Assembly: GCA_963715575.1 (NCBI GenBank) | Contig: OY970250.1 | Coordinates: 2,232,001-2,296,000, forward strand | DNA length: 64,000 bases | From: AC-32 sp963715575 | GTDB taxonomy: Bacteria > Actinomycetota > Thermoleophilia > Gaiellales > Gaiellaceae | Reading direction: 5' to 3' | In this document: piece by piece, positions 52,896 to 64,000 of the stretch | Layout of the letters: every line of letters starts with the position of its first letter | Numbering within the stretch: the first letter of the stretch is position 1 | Made by a program: the position numbers and the translations under genes | Notes under the pieces: model-generated | What the model saw: the letters and a program-made list of their open reading frames with translations, nothing else | Databases searched by the model: none | What the model was told of the DNA's origin: nothing

Positions 52896-54572
52896 ATGCA
52901 CAGACGGCTATGGCTCGCGGTCATGATGCTTGTGGCCGGGGCAAGCCTTCTGGTCGCGGCGAGCTTTGCGAGCGCAAGTGCGGGCAGTGCCCACGCGTTC
53001 AAGAAGGGCGGCATCTGGCGGTACGGCACCACTGGTGCTTCCACCCAGGTCGACCCGCAGCTCGCTTACGTCACCACTGCGTGGTGGCTGGAGTACGCGA
53101 CCGCAGCGAAGCTCTACAACTATCCGGACAAGTCAGGCCCGGCAGGCAGCAAGCTGGTTCCTGAGGTTGCCTCGAAGTTCACCGTTTCGAACAACGGCAA
53201 GAGGTACACCTTCTTCATCCGTCCGGGCTTCAAGTTCAGCGACGGGGCGAAGGTCACCGCCGCGAACTTCAAGCGGGCGATCGACCGCACGGCGAACAAG
53301 GCTCTTGCCTCGCCGGGCGCGCCGTTCATCGTCGACCCGAACGGCACCAACATCGTCGGTGCCAAGAAGGTCAACGACGGTAAGGCCACGAAGGTCAGTG
53401 GCGCTGTCGCCAAGGGCAACAAGCTGATCGTCAACCTGACCAAGCCTGACGGGACGTTCATGGCGAAGATCACCATGCCGTTCTTCCAGGCCACCTCGCT
53501 CAAGCTCCCGCTGAGCAAGGAAGTCGTGAACGTGAACGGCAAGAACCTGCCGTCGGCCGGTCCGTACTACATGACGCGGAACAACCCGGACAAGCTGACG
53601 CAGATTCGGCAGAACAAGAACTACAAGAAGGGCCCCGGCCGCACGCGGCCGCGGAACCTGGCCGGTCTCGACGTCCAGTGGAACCTCAACGAGCAGACGG
53701 CGTTCAACCAGACCGTCGCCAACCAGCTCGACGAGGGCCCGCTGCCGGCGGCCGAGGTCACGGGCGTCGCCAAGAAGTACGGCGTGAACAAGACGCGCTT
53801 CTGGACGAAGCCGATCAACTGCACCGGCTACCTGCCCTTCAACACGTCGCGTTCGCTCTTCAAGGGCAACCTGGCGCTGCGGCAGGCGATCAACTACGTG
53901 ATCGACCGCAAGTCGTACAACGCTCAGGTCGGCCCGTACGCGGGCGGCCCGTGGACGCACATCTTCAACCCGGGCGTCCCCGGCTGGAAGAACGTCACGA
54001 TCTACAAGCAGAACGTCACCAAGGCGAAGAACCTGGCCAAGGGCCACTTCAAGTCCGGTGAGATCAACGTCGGCTTCCGGTCCTCGGGCACGATCAACCC
54101 CGCCCAGGCCCAGATCGTCAAGCGCGATCTCCAGCGCCTCGGCTTCGACGGCAACAAGATCAACATGAAGGGCTTCTCTGGCGCCGATCTCTACGACGCC
54201 ATGGGCCACAAGAACACCGACCTCGACATGGGTGTCTCCATGGGTTGGTGCTCCGACTACCCGGACCCGTACGACTGGATCAACATCCTGCTGTACGGCA
54301 AGTCCATCCAGGCGGAGAACAACGTCAACTACTCCTACTTCAACGATCCCAAGTGGAACAAGAAGATGGAGCAGGCGGCCCGGCTCGTCGGTCCCAACCG
54401 GCTGAAGGTCTACGGCCAGATGGACATCGACATCATGAACCAGGCGGCTCCGATGGCGATCGAGAGGACGTACAACAACCGGTACATCTTCTCGAACCGC
54501 GTCAACCCGAAGAGCCTCACCTACCAGGGCATCTACCAGGACTGGAGCATTCCGGCCCTGGCTCTCAAGTAG
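52896..54572 (+). CDS. dppA: Extracellular solute-binding protein, family 5 (DppA/OppA type)
   Basis: 558 residues. Signal peptide with AxA end (ASAGSAHA) and no lipobox Cys, unlike most Gram-positive binding proteins. Family-5 landmarks: KKGGIWRYGTTGASTQVDPQ, YTFFIRPGFKFSDGAKVTAANFKRAIDR (in parts), SAGPYYMTRNNP, LRQAINYVIDRKSYNAQVG and GWCSDYPDPYDWINILLYG. Strong ribosome site. Codon use is visibly more biased to AAG/AAC, as in highly expressed genes. Ligand unknown. Confidence 0.93.
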   Translation: MHRRLWLAVMMLVAGASLLVAASFASASAGSAHAFKKGGIWRYGTTGASTQVDPQLAYVTTAWWLEYATAAKLYNYPDKSGPAGSKLVPEVASKFTVSNNGKRYTFFIRPGFKFSDGAKVTAANFKRAIDRTANKALASPGAPFIVDPNGTNIVGAKKVNDGKATKVSGAVAKGNKLIVNLTKPDGTFMAKITMPFFQATSLKLPLSKEVVNVNGKNLPSAGPYYMTRNNPDKLTQIRQNKNYKKGPGRTRPRNLAGLDVQWNLNEQTAFNQTVANQLDEGPLPAAEVTGVAKKYGVNKTRFWTKPINCTGYLPFNTSRSLFKGNLALRQAINYVIDRKSYNAQVGPYAGGPWTHIFNPGVPGWKNVTIYKQNVTKAKNLAKGHFKSGEINVGFRSSGTINPAQAQIVKRDLQRLGFDGNKINMKGFSGADLYDAMGHKNTDLDMGVSMGWCSDYPDPYDWINILLYGKSIQAENNVNYSYFNDPKWNKKMEQAARLVGPNRLKVYGQMDIDIMNQAAPMAIERTYNNRYIFSNRVNPKSLTYQGIYQDWSIPALALK

Positions 54573-54596
54573 GAGGCACTAGGGACCAAGCAGCAA

Positions 54597-54630
54597 ACGT
54601 GAGGCGCCGGCACAGGCCGGCGCCTCACGT
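54597..54630 (+). terminator. 15-bp perfect hairpin after the binding-protein gene
   Basis: ACGTGAGGCGCCGGC, loop ACAG, GCCGGCGCCTCACGT. No T-run follows. Between binding-protein and permease genes such stems usually act as partial terminators or 3' stabilisers, giving more binding protein than permease. Confidence 0.7.
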
Positions 54631-54701
54631 GTCTTCACAATCCCGGTTACGGCTAGGATTCCCCGGCGCGGCAGGACCCCGAGCGAACTTAGGAGAGGCA
54701 C

Positions 54702-55679
54702 GTGTTCAGATACCTCGTCAGGCGAACACTTTGGGCGATTCTCCTCTTCATCGTGATCACGTTCGTGACGTTCGTGATCTTCTACGTCGGTCCCAACAAC
54801 CCGGCCCGCGCCGTCTGCGGAGGCGAGCAGGCCAAGCGTGATTGCCTCGTTCGCGCGACCGAGAAGCTCGGGCTCGACAAGCCGATGCCGGTCCAGTACT
54901 GGAAGTTCGTCAAGCAGCTGGTCGTCCACCAGGACCTCGGTACCTCCTTCGCCACCAGCCAGAGCGTCAACGAGCGGATCAAGGAGGCCGCACCCGTCAC
55001 CGCCTCGCTCGTCTTCGGCGGCGCGATCCTGTGGATGATCATCGGCCTCACCGTCGGGATCTTCTCCGCGCTCAAGCCACGCTCGCTGATCGACCGATTC
55101 GCGATGGTCTTCGTCCTGATCGGGGTCTCCGCGCACCCGGTCTGGATCGGCCTGATCCTCGAATACGTCTTCGGCGTCAGGCTCGGCTGGACGCCGATCG
55201 CCAACTACGCGAACTTCTTCGGCGCCCCGGCCGACTCGGGGCAGCCGGGCGGCCCCTGGCAGTGGTTCTACCACCTGATCCTGCCGTGGTGCACCTTCGC
55301 GCTCCTGTTCGCGGCGCTCTACGTGCGCATGATCCGCGCGAACGTGATGGAGACGCTGAACGAGGACTTCGTGCGCACCGCGCGCGCCAAGGGCGCGCCG
55401 GAGCGGCAGGTCCTGATCTCGCACGTCCTGCGCAACGCGCTGCTGCCCGTCGTGACGATGCTCGGCATGGACATCGGCATCGGGCTCGGCGGGGCGATCT
55501 TCACGGAGACCGTCTTCCAGCTTCCCGGGCTCGGCCAGACGGCGATCATCGGCATCAACAACCAGGACCTGGCGATCGTCCAGGGGGTGATCGTCTTCGC
55601 GACGATCGCGATCATCATCTTCAACCTGCTGGTCGATCTGTTGTACGCGTGGATCGACCCCCGGATCCGGCTAACCTAG
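54702..55679 (+). CDS. dppB: Peptide/nickel-type ABC transporter permease (DppB/OppB family)
   Basis: 325 residues from GTG 54702 (AGGAGAGG upstream). MFRYLVRRTLWAILLFIVIT start is typical of DppB; EAA loop DFVRTARAKGAPERQVLISH; end LLVDLLYAWIDPRIRL. A possible -10 TAGGAT (54654-54659) after the hairpin may add a second promoter. Confidence 0.93.
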   Translation: MFRYLVRRTLWAILLFIVITFVTFVIFYVGPNNPARAVCGGEQAKRDCLVRATEKLGLDKPMPVQYWKFVKQLVVHQDLGTSFATSQSVNERIKEAAPVTASLVFGGAILWMIIGLTVGIFSALKPRSLIDRFAMVFVLIGVSAHPVWIGLILEYVFGVRLGWTPIANYANFFGAPADSGQPGGPWQWFYHLILPWCTFALLFAALYVRMIRANVMETLNEDFVRTARAKGAPERQVLISHVLRNALLPVVTMLGMDIGIGLGGAIFTETVFQLPGLGQTAIIGINNQDLAIVQGVIVFATIAIIIFNLLVDLLYAWIDPRIRLT

Positions 55680-55686
55680 ACCGCCT

Positions 55687-57803
<2,117 letters not shown>

Positions 57804-57806
57804 ACG

Positions 57807-58178
57807 ATGCTCGCGGCGCTCCGCCGTCTCGTCGTCCTCGTGGCGCTCTGCACGGCCGTCACGCTGGTCGGCTCCGTGGCGCTCGGCCTGCTGGCCGGTG
57901 CCTCGCTCGACCGGGCGATCTCGCTCGGGTTCTACGGCCTCGGCTGCTTCCTGATGGTCTCGGGCTTCTTCATCGGCAATCGAGGCCCGGCGCGCGTGAA
58001 GTCCGAGACGGCCGGCTGGACGATGCTGCCGATCCCCGGGATGGGCTCCAGGCGGCTCCGTTGGGCCACGCTCGACGAGCAACACGAGACGATCAACAAC
58101 TCGGCGGTCTTCATCGTCCTCGGGCTGATCCTGGTGCTGATCGGGGTGGTCGTCGACTCGCACCACTCACTCGTTTGA
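57807..58178 (+). CDS. Small membrane protein, unknown function
   Basis: 123 residues, three hydrophobic segments: VVLVALCTAVTLVGSVALGLL, GFYGLGCFLMVSGFFIG and AVFIVLGLILVLIGVVVD. A soluble loop contains WTMLPIPGMGSRRLRWATLDEQHETINNSA in part. It follows dppF by 3 bp and is probably co-transcribed. Family not recognised; the IPGMGSRRLRWAT motif is distinctive. Confidence 0.7.
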   Translation: MLAALRRLVVLVALCTAVTLVGSVALGLLAGASLDRAISLGFYGLGCFLMVSGFFIGNRGPARVKSETAGWTMLPIPGMGSRRLRWATLDEQHETINNSAVFIVLGLILVLIGVVVDSHHSLV

Positions 58179-58191
58179 GGGGTCTAACTTC

Positions 58192-58219
58192 TCGACACCC
58201 CCGCCGTCGAAGCTACTGT
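58192..58219 (+). promoter_or_regulatory. Promoter of the anti-sigma-like gene
   Basis: TCGACA (58192-58197), 16-nt spacer, TACTGT (58214-58219), 7 nt before ATG 58227. One of few sites here with a fair -35 box. Confidence 0.5.
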
Positions 58220-58226
58220 GAGTCCC

Positions 58227-58712
58227 ATGAGTGGCGAATGTGACCGCGCCCGGCAATGGGCGTCGATCGAGCTCGACTCCGAGCTGTCGAGCTTCGAGCG
58301 CGTGCTCCTGCACGCGCATCTCGACGCGTGCCCGTCCTGCAGCGCGTTCCGCAGCGAGATCGGCGGCCTGACCGGGACGCTCCGAGAGGCACCGCTCGAG
58401 CAGCTCACAAGCCCGATCTCGATCGCGCGCCCGCGCCGCCGCCTGCCGCTTCGGCTCGCTCCGGCTGCGGCCGCGATGGCGGTCGCCGCAGTCGGCCTCG
58501 GCAGCCTGCTCGCCTCGTCGGCGGTCCGCTCCGACTCGGTCGCCGCGGCCCATACACAGGCGCCGCGCGTGCTCACCGGCCAGCTTGCCACGGTCGACAC
58601 GATGAACCTGCGCACCTCGACCGCGATCCAGCGCATGAACGCCTTCCAGCAGCTGCGGCTCACGAACGCGCAGCGCTCGCTCCGCGGCGGCCCGGTCCTC
58701 TTCGACCGGTAA
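58227..58712 (+). CDS. Zinc-finger (zf-HC2) anti-sigma-factor-like membrane protein
   Basis: 161 residues. N-terminal CDRARQWASIELDSELSSFE and HAHLDACPSCSAF give the H-x3-C-x2-C zinc site of ZAS anti-sigma factors. One membrane helix (APAAAAMAVAAVGLGSLLASSA), then a short outer part with LRTSTAIQRMNAFQQLRLTN. No ECF sigma gene is adjacent, so its partner must be elsewhere or it has another role. A GTG at 58218 is an alternative start, but the -10 spacing favours ATG 58227. Confidence 0.75.
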   Translation: MSGECDRARQWASIELDSELSSFERVLLHAHLDACPSCSAFRSEIGGLTGTLREAPLEQLTSPISIARPRRRLPLRLAPAAAAMAVAAVGLGSLLASSAVRSDSVAAAHTQAPRVLTGQLATVDTMNLRTSTAIQRMNAFQQLRLTNAQRSLRGGPVLFDR

Positions 58713-58726
58713 CGCTCGGCCCCTCA

Positions 58727-58750
58727 GGGATACTGTTCGACAGTGTTCCC
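58727..58750. repeat. Imperfect 24-bp palindrome between the anti-sigma-like gene and atpD
   Basis: GGGA-T-ACTGT-tcg-ACAGT-GT-TCCC. The core ACTGT-tcg-ACAGT is perfect. It lies 15 bp after the upstream stop, in a 223-bp gap that also holds a stem CGCCGCC-aggg-TGGCGGCG (58787-58805) and GAAGC-ggc-GCTTC (58848-58860). Operator or 3' hairpin; undecided. Confidence 0.45.
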
Positions 58751-58861
58751 ATCGCTCGTCACCTCGTACGTCTGAAGCCTCGATCACGCCGCCAGGGTGG
58801 CGGCGCTGGCAGAGGACGGAAAGTCGCTCCCACAGCCGGGTCGGGTGAAGCGGCGCTTCGC

Positions 58862-58867
58862 TAGACT
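58862..58867 (+). promoter_or_regulatory. Possible -10 box for atpD-atpC
   Basis: TAGACT about 68 nt before ATG 58936. An own promoter is expected here since atpD is cut off from the main atp operon. Confidence 0.35.
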
Positions 58868-58935
58868 CCGGTCACCGGGCCGCCGCGACCGGCGTGCCCT
58901 CGGCAGCGCACCCGAGCCACCTCTCCAGGAGACAC

Positions 58936-60408
58936 ATGCCTGACCAGAACAACGGCCAGAACGTCGGCAAGGTCATCGAGATTCGCGGCGTCGTGATCGA
59001 CGCCGTCTTCACGGACCGTCTGCCCGAGATCTACACCGCCCTCAAGATCGAGCGCCCCGACGGCGAAGGCGACCTGATCGCGGAGGTGCAGCAGCACCTC
59101 GGCGACGACCGAGTCCGCGCGGTTGCGATGGACGCCACCGACGGCCTCCCGCGCGGCATCGACGTGATCGACACCGGCGCGCCCATCACCGTCCCGGTCG
59201 GCAAGCAGACGCTCGGCCGGCTCTGGAACGTGCTCGGCGACCCGATCGACGAGGGCGAGCCGCTCGCCGCGGACGCTGAGCGCTGGCCGATCCACCGCGA
59301 TCCGCCGTCCTTCGACGCGCTGCATCCGACGATGGAGATCTTCGAGACGGGCCTCAAGGTGATCGACCTGGTGGCGCCGTTCGTGCGCGGCGGCAAGGTC
59401 GGCCTCTTCGGCGGCGCCGGCCTCGGCAAGACGGTCCTGATCCAGGAGCTGATCCGCAACGTCGCGCGCGAGCACCAGGGCAACTCGGTGTTCGCCGGCG
59501 TCGGCGAGCGGACGCGCGAGGGCAACGACCTCTGGCTCGAGATGACCGAGTCGGGCGTGCTCGCCGACACGGCGCTCGTCTTCGGCCAGATGAACGAGCC
59601 GCCGGGGGCGCGCCTGCGCGTCGCCCTCAGCGGCCTGACGATGGCCGAGTACTTCCGCGACGAGGGCGCGGACGTGCTGCTCTTCATCGACAACATCTTC
59701 CGCTTCGTGCAGGCGGGCTCCGAGGTCTCGGCGCTGCTCGGCCGCATGCCGAGCGCCGTCGGCTACCAGCCGACCCTCGCGACCGAGATGGGCCAGCTGC
59801 AGGAGCGAATCACCTCGACCCGGCAGGGCTCGGTCACGTCCGTGCAGGCGATCTACGTGCCCGCCGACGACCTCACCGACCCGGCCCCCGCGAACACGTT
59901 CGCCCACCTCGACGCGTTCATCACGCTCTCGCGCCCGATCTCGGAGAAGGGCATCTACCCCGCGATCGACCCGCTCGACTCCTCGTCCCGCGCGCTCGCT
60001 CACGGCGTCGTCTCGGACGAGCACTACGAGACCGCGACCCGTGTGCAGGAGGTGCTGCAGCGCTACAAGGACCTGCAGGACATCATCGCCATCCTCGGCA
60101 TGGACGAGCTCTCCGACGAGGACCGGCTGATCGTCCAGCGGGCGCGCAAGATCGAGCGCTTCCTCTCGCAGCCGATGTTCGTCGCCGAGACGTTCACGGG
60201 CCAGCCCGGCAAGTTCGTGCGCCTCGAGGAGACGATCGCCGGCTTCACCGAGATTCTCGATGGCAAGCACGACGAGCTCCCGGAGCAGGCCTTCTACATG
60301 GTCGGCACGATCGACGAGGCGGTCGCGAAGGCCCGCGGCGACGAGGTTCCGGAGGAATCCGAGCCGGAGCCCGAGGAAGCCGAAGAGCCCGAGCCCGTCC
60401 CCGCCTGA
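58936..60408 (+). CDS. atpD: ATP synthase F1 subunit beta
   Basis: 490 residues; ATG 58936 behind CCAGGAGACAC. Catalytic subunit: Walker A GGAGLGKTV, AGVGERTREGNDLW, LALSG-like region VALSGLTMAEYFRDE, Walker B VLLFIDNIFRFVQAGSEVSA, YQPTLATEMGQLQERI. The C-terminus has an unusual acidic tail of about 20 residues (Glu/Pro/Ala repeats). Separated from atpG by the dpp cassette. Confidence 0.98.
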   Translation: MPDQNNGQNVGKVIEIRGVVIDAVFTDRLPEIYTALKIERPDGEGDLIAEVQQHLGDDRVRAVAMDATDGLPRGIDVIDTGAPITVPVGKQTLGRLWNVLGDPIDEGEPLAADAERWPIHRDPPSFDALHPTMEIFETGLKVIDLVAPFVRGGKVGLFGGAGLGKTVLIQELIRNVAREHQGNSVFAGVGERTREGNDLWLEMTESGVLADTALVFGQMNEPPGARLRVALSGLTMAEYFRDEGADVLLFIDNIFRFVQAGSEVSALLGRMPSAVGYQPTLATEMGQLQERITSTRQGSVTSVQAIYVPADDLTDPAPANTFAHLDAFITLSRPISEKGIYPAIDPLDSSSRALAHGVVSDEHYETATRVQEVLQRYKDLQDIIAILGMDELSDEDRLIVQRARKIERFLSQPMFVAETFTGQPGKFVRLEETIAGFTEILDGKHDELPEQAFYMVGTIDEAVAKARGDEVPEESEPEPEEAEEPEPVPA

Positions 60409-60411
60409 GTC

Positions 60412-60834
60412 GTGGCCTCGTTCGACATCTCGCTCGTCACGCCCGAGGGCGCGGTCTTCGAGGGCGAGGTCGAGATGATCGTCGTGCCCGGCCAGGCCGG
60501 CGAGATCGGCGTGCTGGCCCGGCACGCGCCCCTCGTAGCGATGCTCAAGGCCGGCTCGACGCGAATCTACCGCAGCCGTGCGGTCGGCGACGTGGTCGAG
60601 TTCGCGACCGGCCCCGGCTTCTTCAAGGTCGAGCAGGACCGGGCGCTCGCGCTCGTCGACGACGCCGTCGACGCGAAGCACATCGACCCGGCCCGCGCGC
60701 AGGAGCAGCTCGAGACCGCCCGCGCAGAGCTCGAACGCGTCGAGCAGGGCGAGTCGGACGCCGACCGCTGGCAGATCGAGCAGCGCATCAAGCACGCGGA
60801 GAACCAGCTCGCGGTTTCCGGCCGTCCTGCGTAA
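60412..60834 (+). CDS. atpC: ATP synthase F1 subunit epsilon
   Basis: 140 residues from GTG 60412. N-terminal beta-sandwich (FDISLVTPEGAVFEGEVEMI, PGQAGEIGVLARHAPLVAML) and a full helical C-terminal arm (PARAQEQLETARAELERVEQ) that can brake ATP hydrolysis. Follows atpD by 3 bp. Confidence 0.95.
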   Translation: MASFDISLVTPEGAVFEGEVEMIVVPGQAGEIGVLARHAPLVAMLKAGSTRIYRSRAVGDVVEFATGPGFFKVEQDRALALVDDAVDAKHIDPARAQEQLETARAELERVEQGESDADRWQIEQRIKHAENQLAVSGRPA

Positions 60835-60840
60835 GGCTGC

Positions 60841-60846
60841 TACGCT
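60841..60846 (+). promoter_or_regulatory. -10 box for metH
   Basis: TACGCT, 6 bp after the atpC stop and 109 nt before the metH start; sets the start of a long structured leader at about 60852. Confidence 0.45.
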
Positions 60847-60851
60847 CATGG

Positions 60852-60955
60852 CACCCGGAAAGCTTTGAAAGGCAGCTTGGCGACCGGGTTACCAAACGCC
60901 TAAAGAGCCCCGCGAGCACCGGCTCTCGTGGCCCTTGGGCAAGGAGCCGAACCGT
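60852..60955 (+). ncRNA. Structured metH leader, riboswitch-like, class unassigned
   Basis: ACCCGG (60853-60858) pairs with CCGGGT (60884-60889) around an inner AAGCT/AGCTT stem. GGCG (60879-60882) can pair with CGCC (60897-60900), crossing the first helix as a pseudoknot. Downstream, GGCTCT (60921-60926) can pair with AGAGCC (60904-60909), or its GGCTC with GAGCC (60944-60948). The second choice buries the AAGGAG ribosome site. This is the layout of a translation-controlling riboswitch. SAM, SAH or cobalamin would suit metH, but no known consensus was matched. Confidence 0.55.

Positions 60956-64000
<3,045 letters not shown>

Noticed and set aside
58787..58860. RNase P-like GAGGACGGAAAGTC stretch before atpD
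   Set aside because: The surrounding gap is far too short for RNase P RNA and the conserved core elements are absent.
60852..60955. Calling the metH leader a cobalamin, SAM or SAH riboswitch
   Set aside because: No B12 box, no GGCAACC-type SAM core and no SAH GAGGAGCGCUGC core was found; only the switch-like layout is supported.

Overview
The window is very GC-rich, dense with overlapping genes, and almost wholly made of core-metabolism and housekeeping operons. Many genes carry a TANNNT box only 6-10 nt before the start codon (leaderless transcripts). ATG, GTG, TTG and apparently CTG start codons are all used. Together with the gene content (acyl-CoA mutase, ETF/ETF-QO, M42 peptidase, trpCF fusion, compact phosphoketolase/acetate kinase pair) this suggests a chromosome segment of a deep-branching Actinomycetota, most plausibly class Thermoleophilia. 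That assignment is an inference from style and content, not from a marker search. No tRNA, rRNA, insertion sequence, integrase, phage gene or CRISPR array was seen. No gene-free stretch exceeds about 230 bp.

Layout. 1-1890: end of phosphoketolase plus acetate kinase. 1887-4106: small hypothetical gene, cell-wall genes (L,D-transpeptidase and M15 peptidase, divergent) and a cupin epimerase-like gene. 4103-12203 (minus strand): a complete trp operon with promoter, Trp-codon leader peptide, attenuator, then trpE-G-D-CF-B, a frameshifted methyltransferase, trpA, a membrane protein and a serine-hydrolase gene, nearly all with start/stop overlaps. 12205-16254: membrane protein, M42 aminopeptidase, thiolase, VOC protein and 3-hydroxyacyl-CoA dehydrogenase. 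16299-18840: response regulator/HD-GYP protein, NTF2-like lipoprotein and Rieske oxygenase. 19068-21447: PAP2 phosphatase, acyl-CoA dehydrogenase and cob(I)alamin adenosyltransferase. 21474-27450: a 1,240-residue collagen-like surface protein with 279-bp internal repeats, a membrane-anchored protein and a sensor histidine kinase. 27614-31822: large and small subunits of a B12-dependent acyl-CoA mutase with isobutyryl-CoA-mutase-type active-site residues, plus enoyl-CoA hydratase and an MBL hydrolase. 31877-33540: secreted beta-helix/PAAR-like protein and M23 peptidase. 33603-37961: etfB-etfA-ETF-QO-threonine dehydratase. 37958-45620: rpmE-DUF1385-prfA-prmC-hydrolase-sua5-glyA-upp-wecA-like, the order familiar from Gram-positive genomes. 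46385-51656: atpZ-I-B-E-F-H-A-G. 51726-58712: a peptide-type ABC transporter and two small genes that interrupt the atp operon. 58936-60834: atpD-atpC. 60841-64000: structured leader and metH (cut by the window end).

How it works together: thiolase, dehydrogenases, hydratase, ETF and ETF-QO form a beta-oxidation and branched-chain acyl-CoA route feeding electrons to the quinone pool. The mutase and MetH both need cobalamin, and the adenosyltransferase makes the mutase's cofactor. Phosphoketolase and acetate kinase give ATP from sugar phosphates, and the ATP synthase uses the respiratory proton gradient.

Points most worth a second look: a two-hairpin element that recurs with compensatory changes right after the upp and atpB stop codons; a pseudoknot-capable metH leader with a ribosome-site switch; the trp attenuator fused to the trpE start; the atp operon split; three genes whose only good start is CTG inside a CTGA overlap; and active-site or ligand departures in the acyl-CoA mutase, ETF-QO and TrpF.
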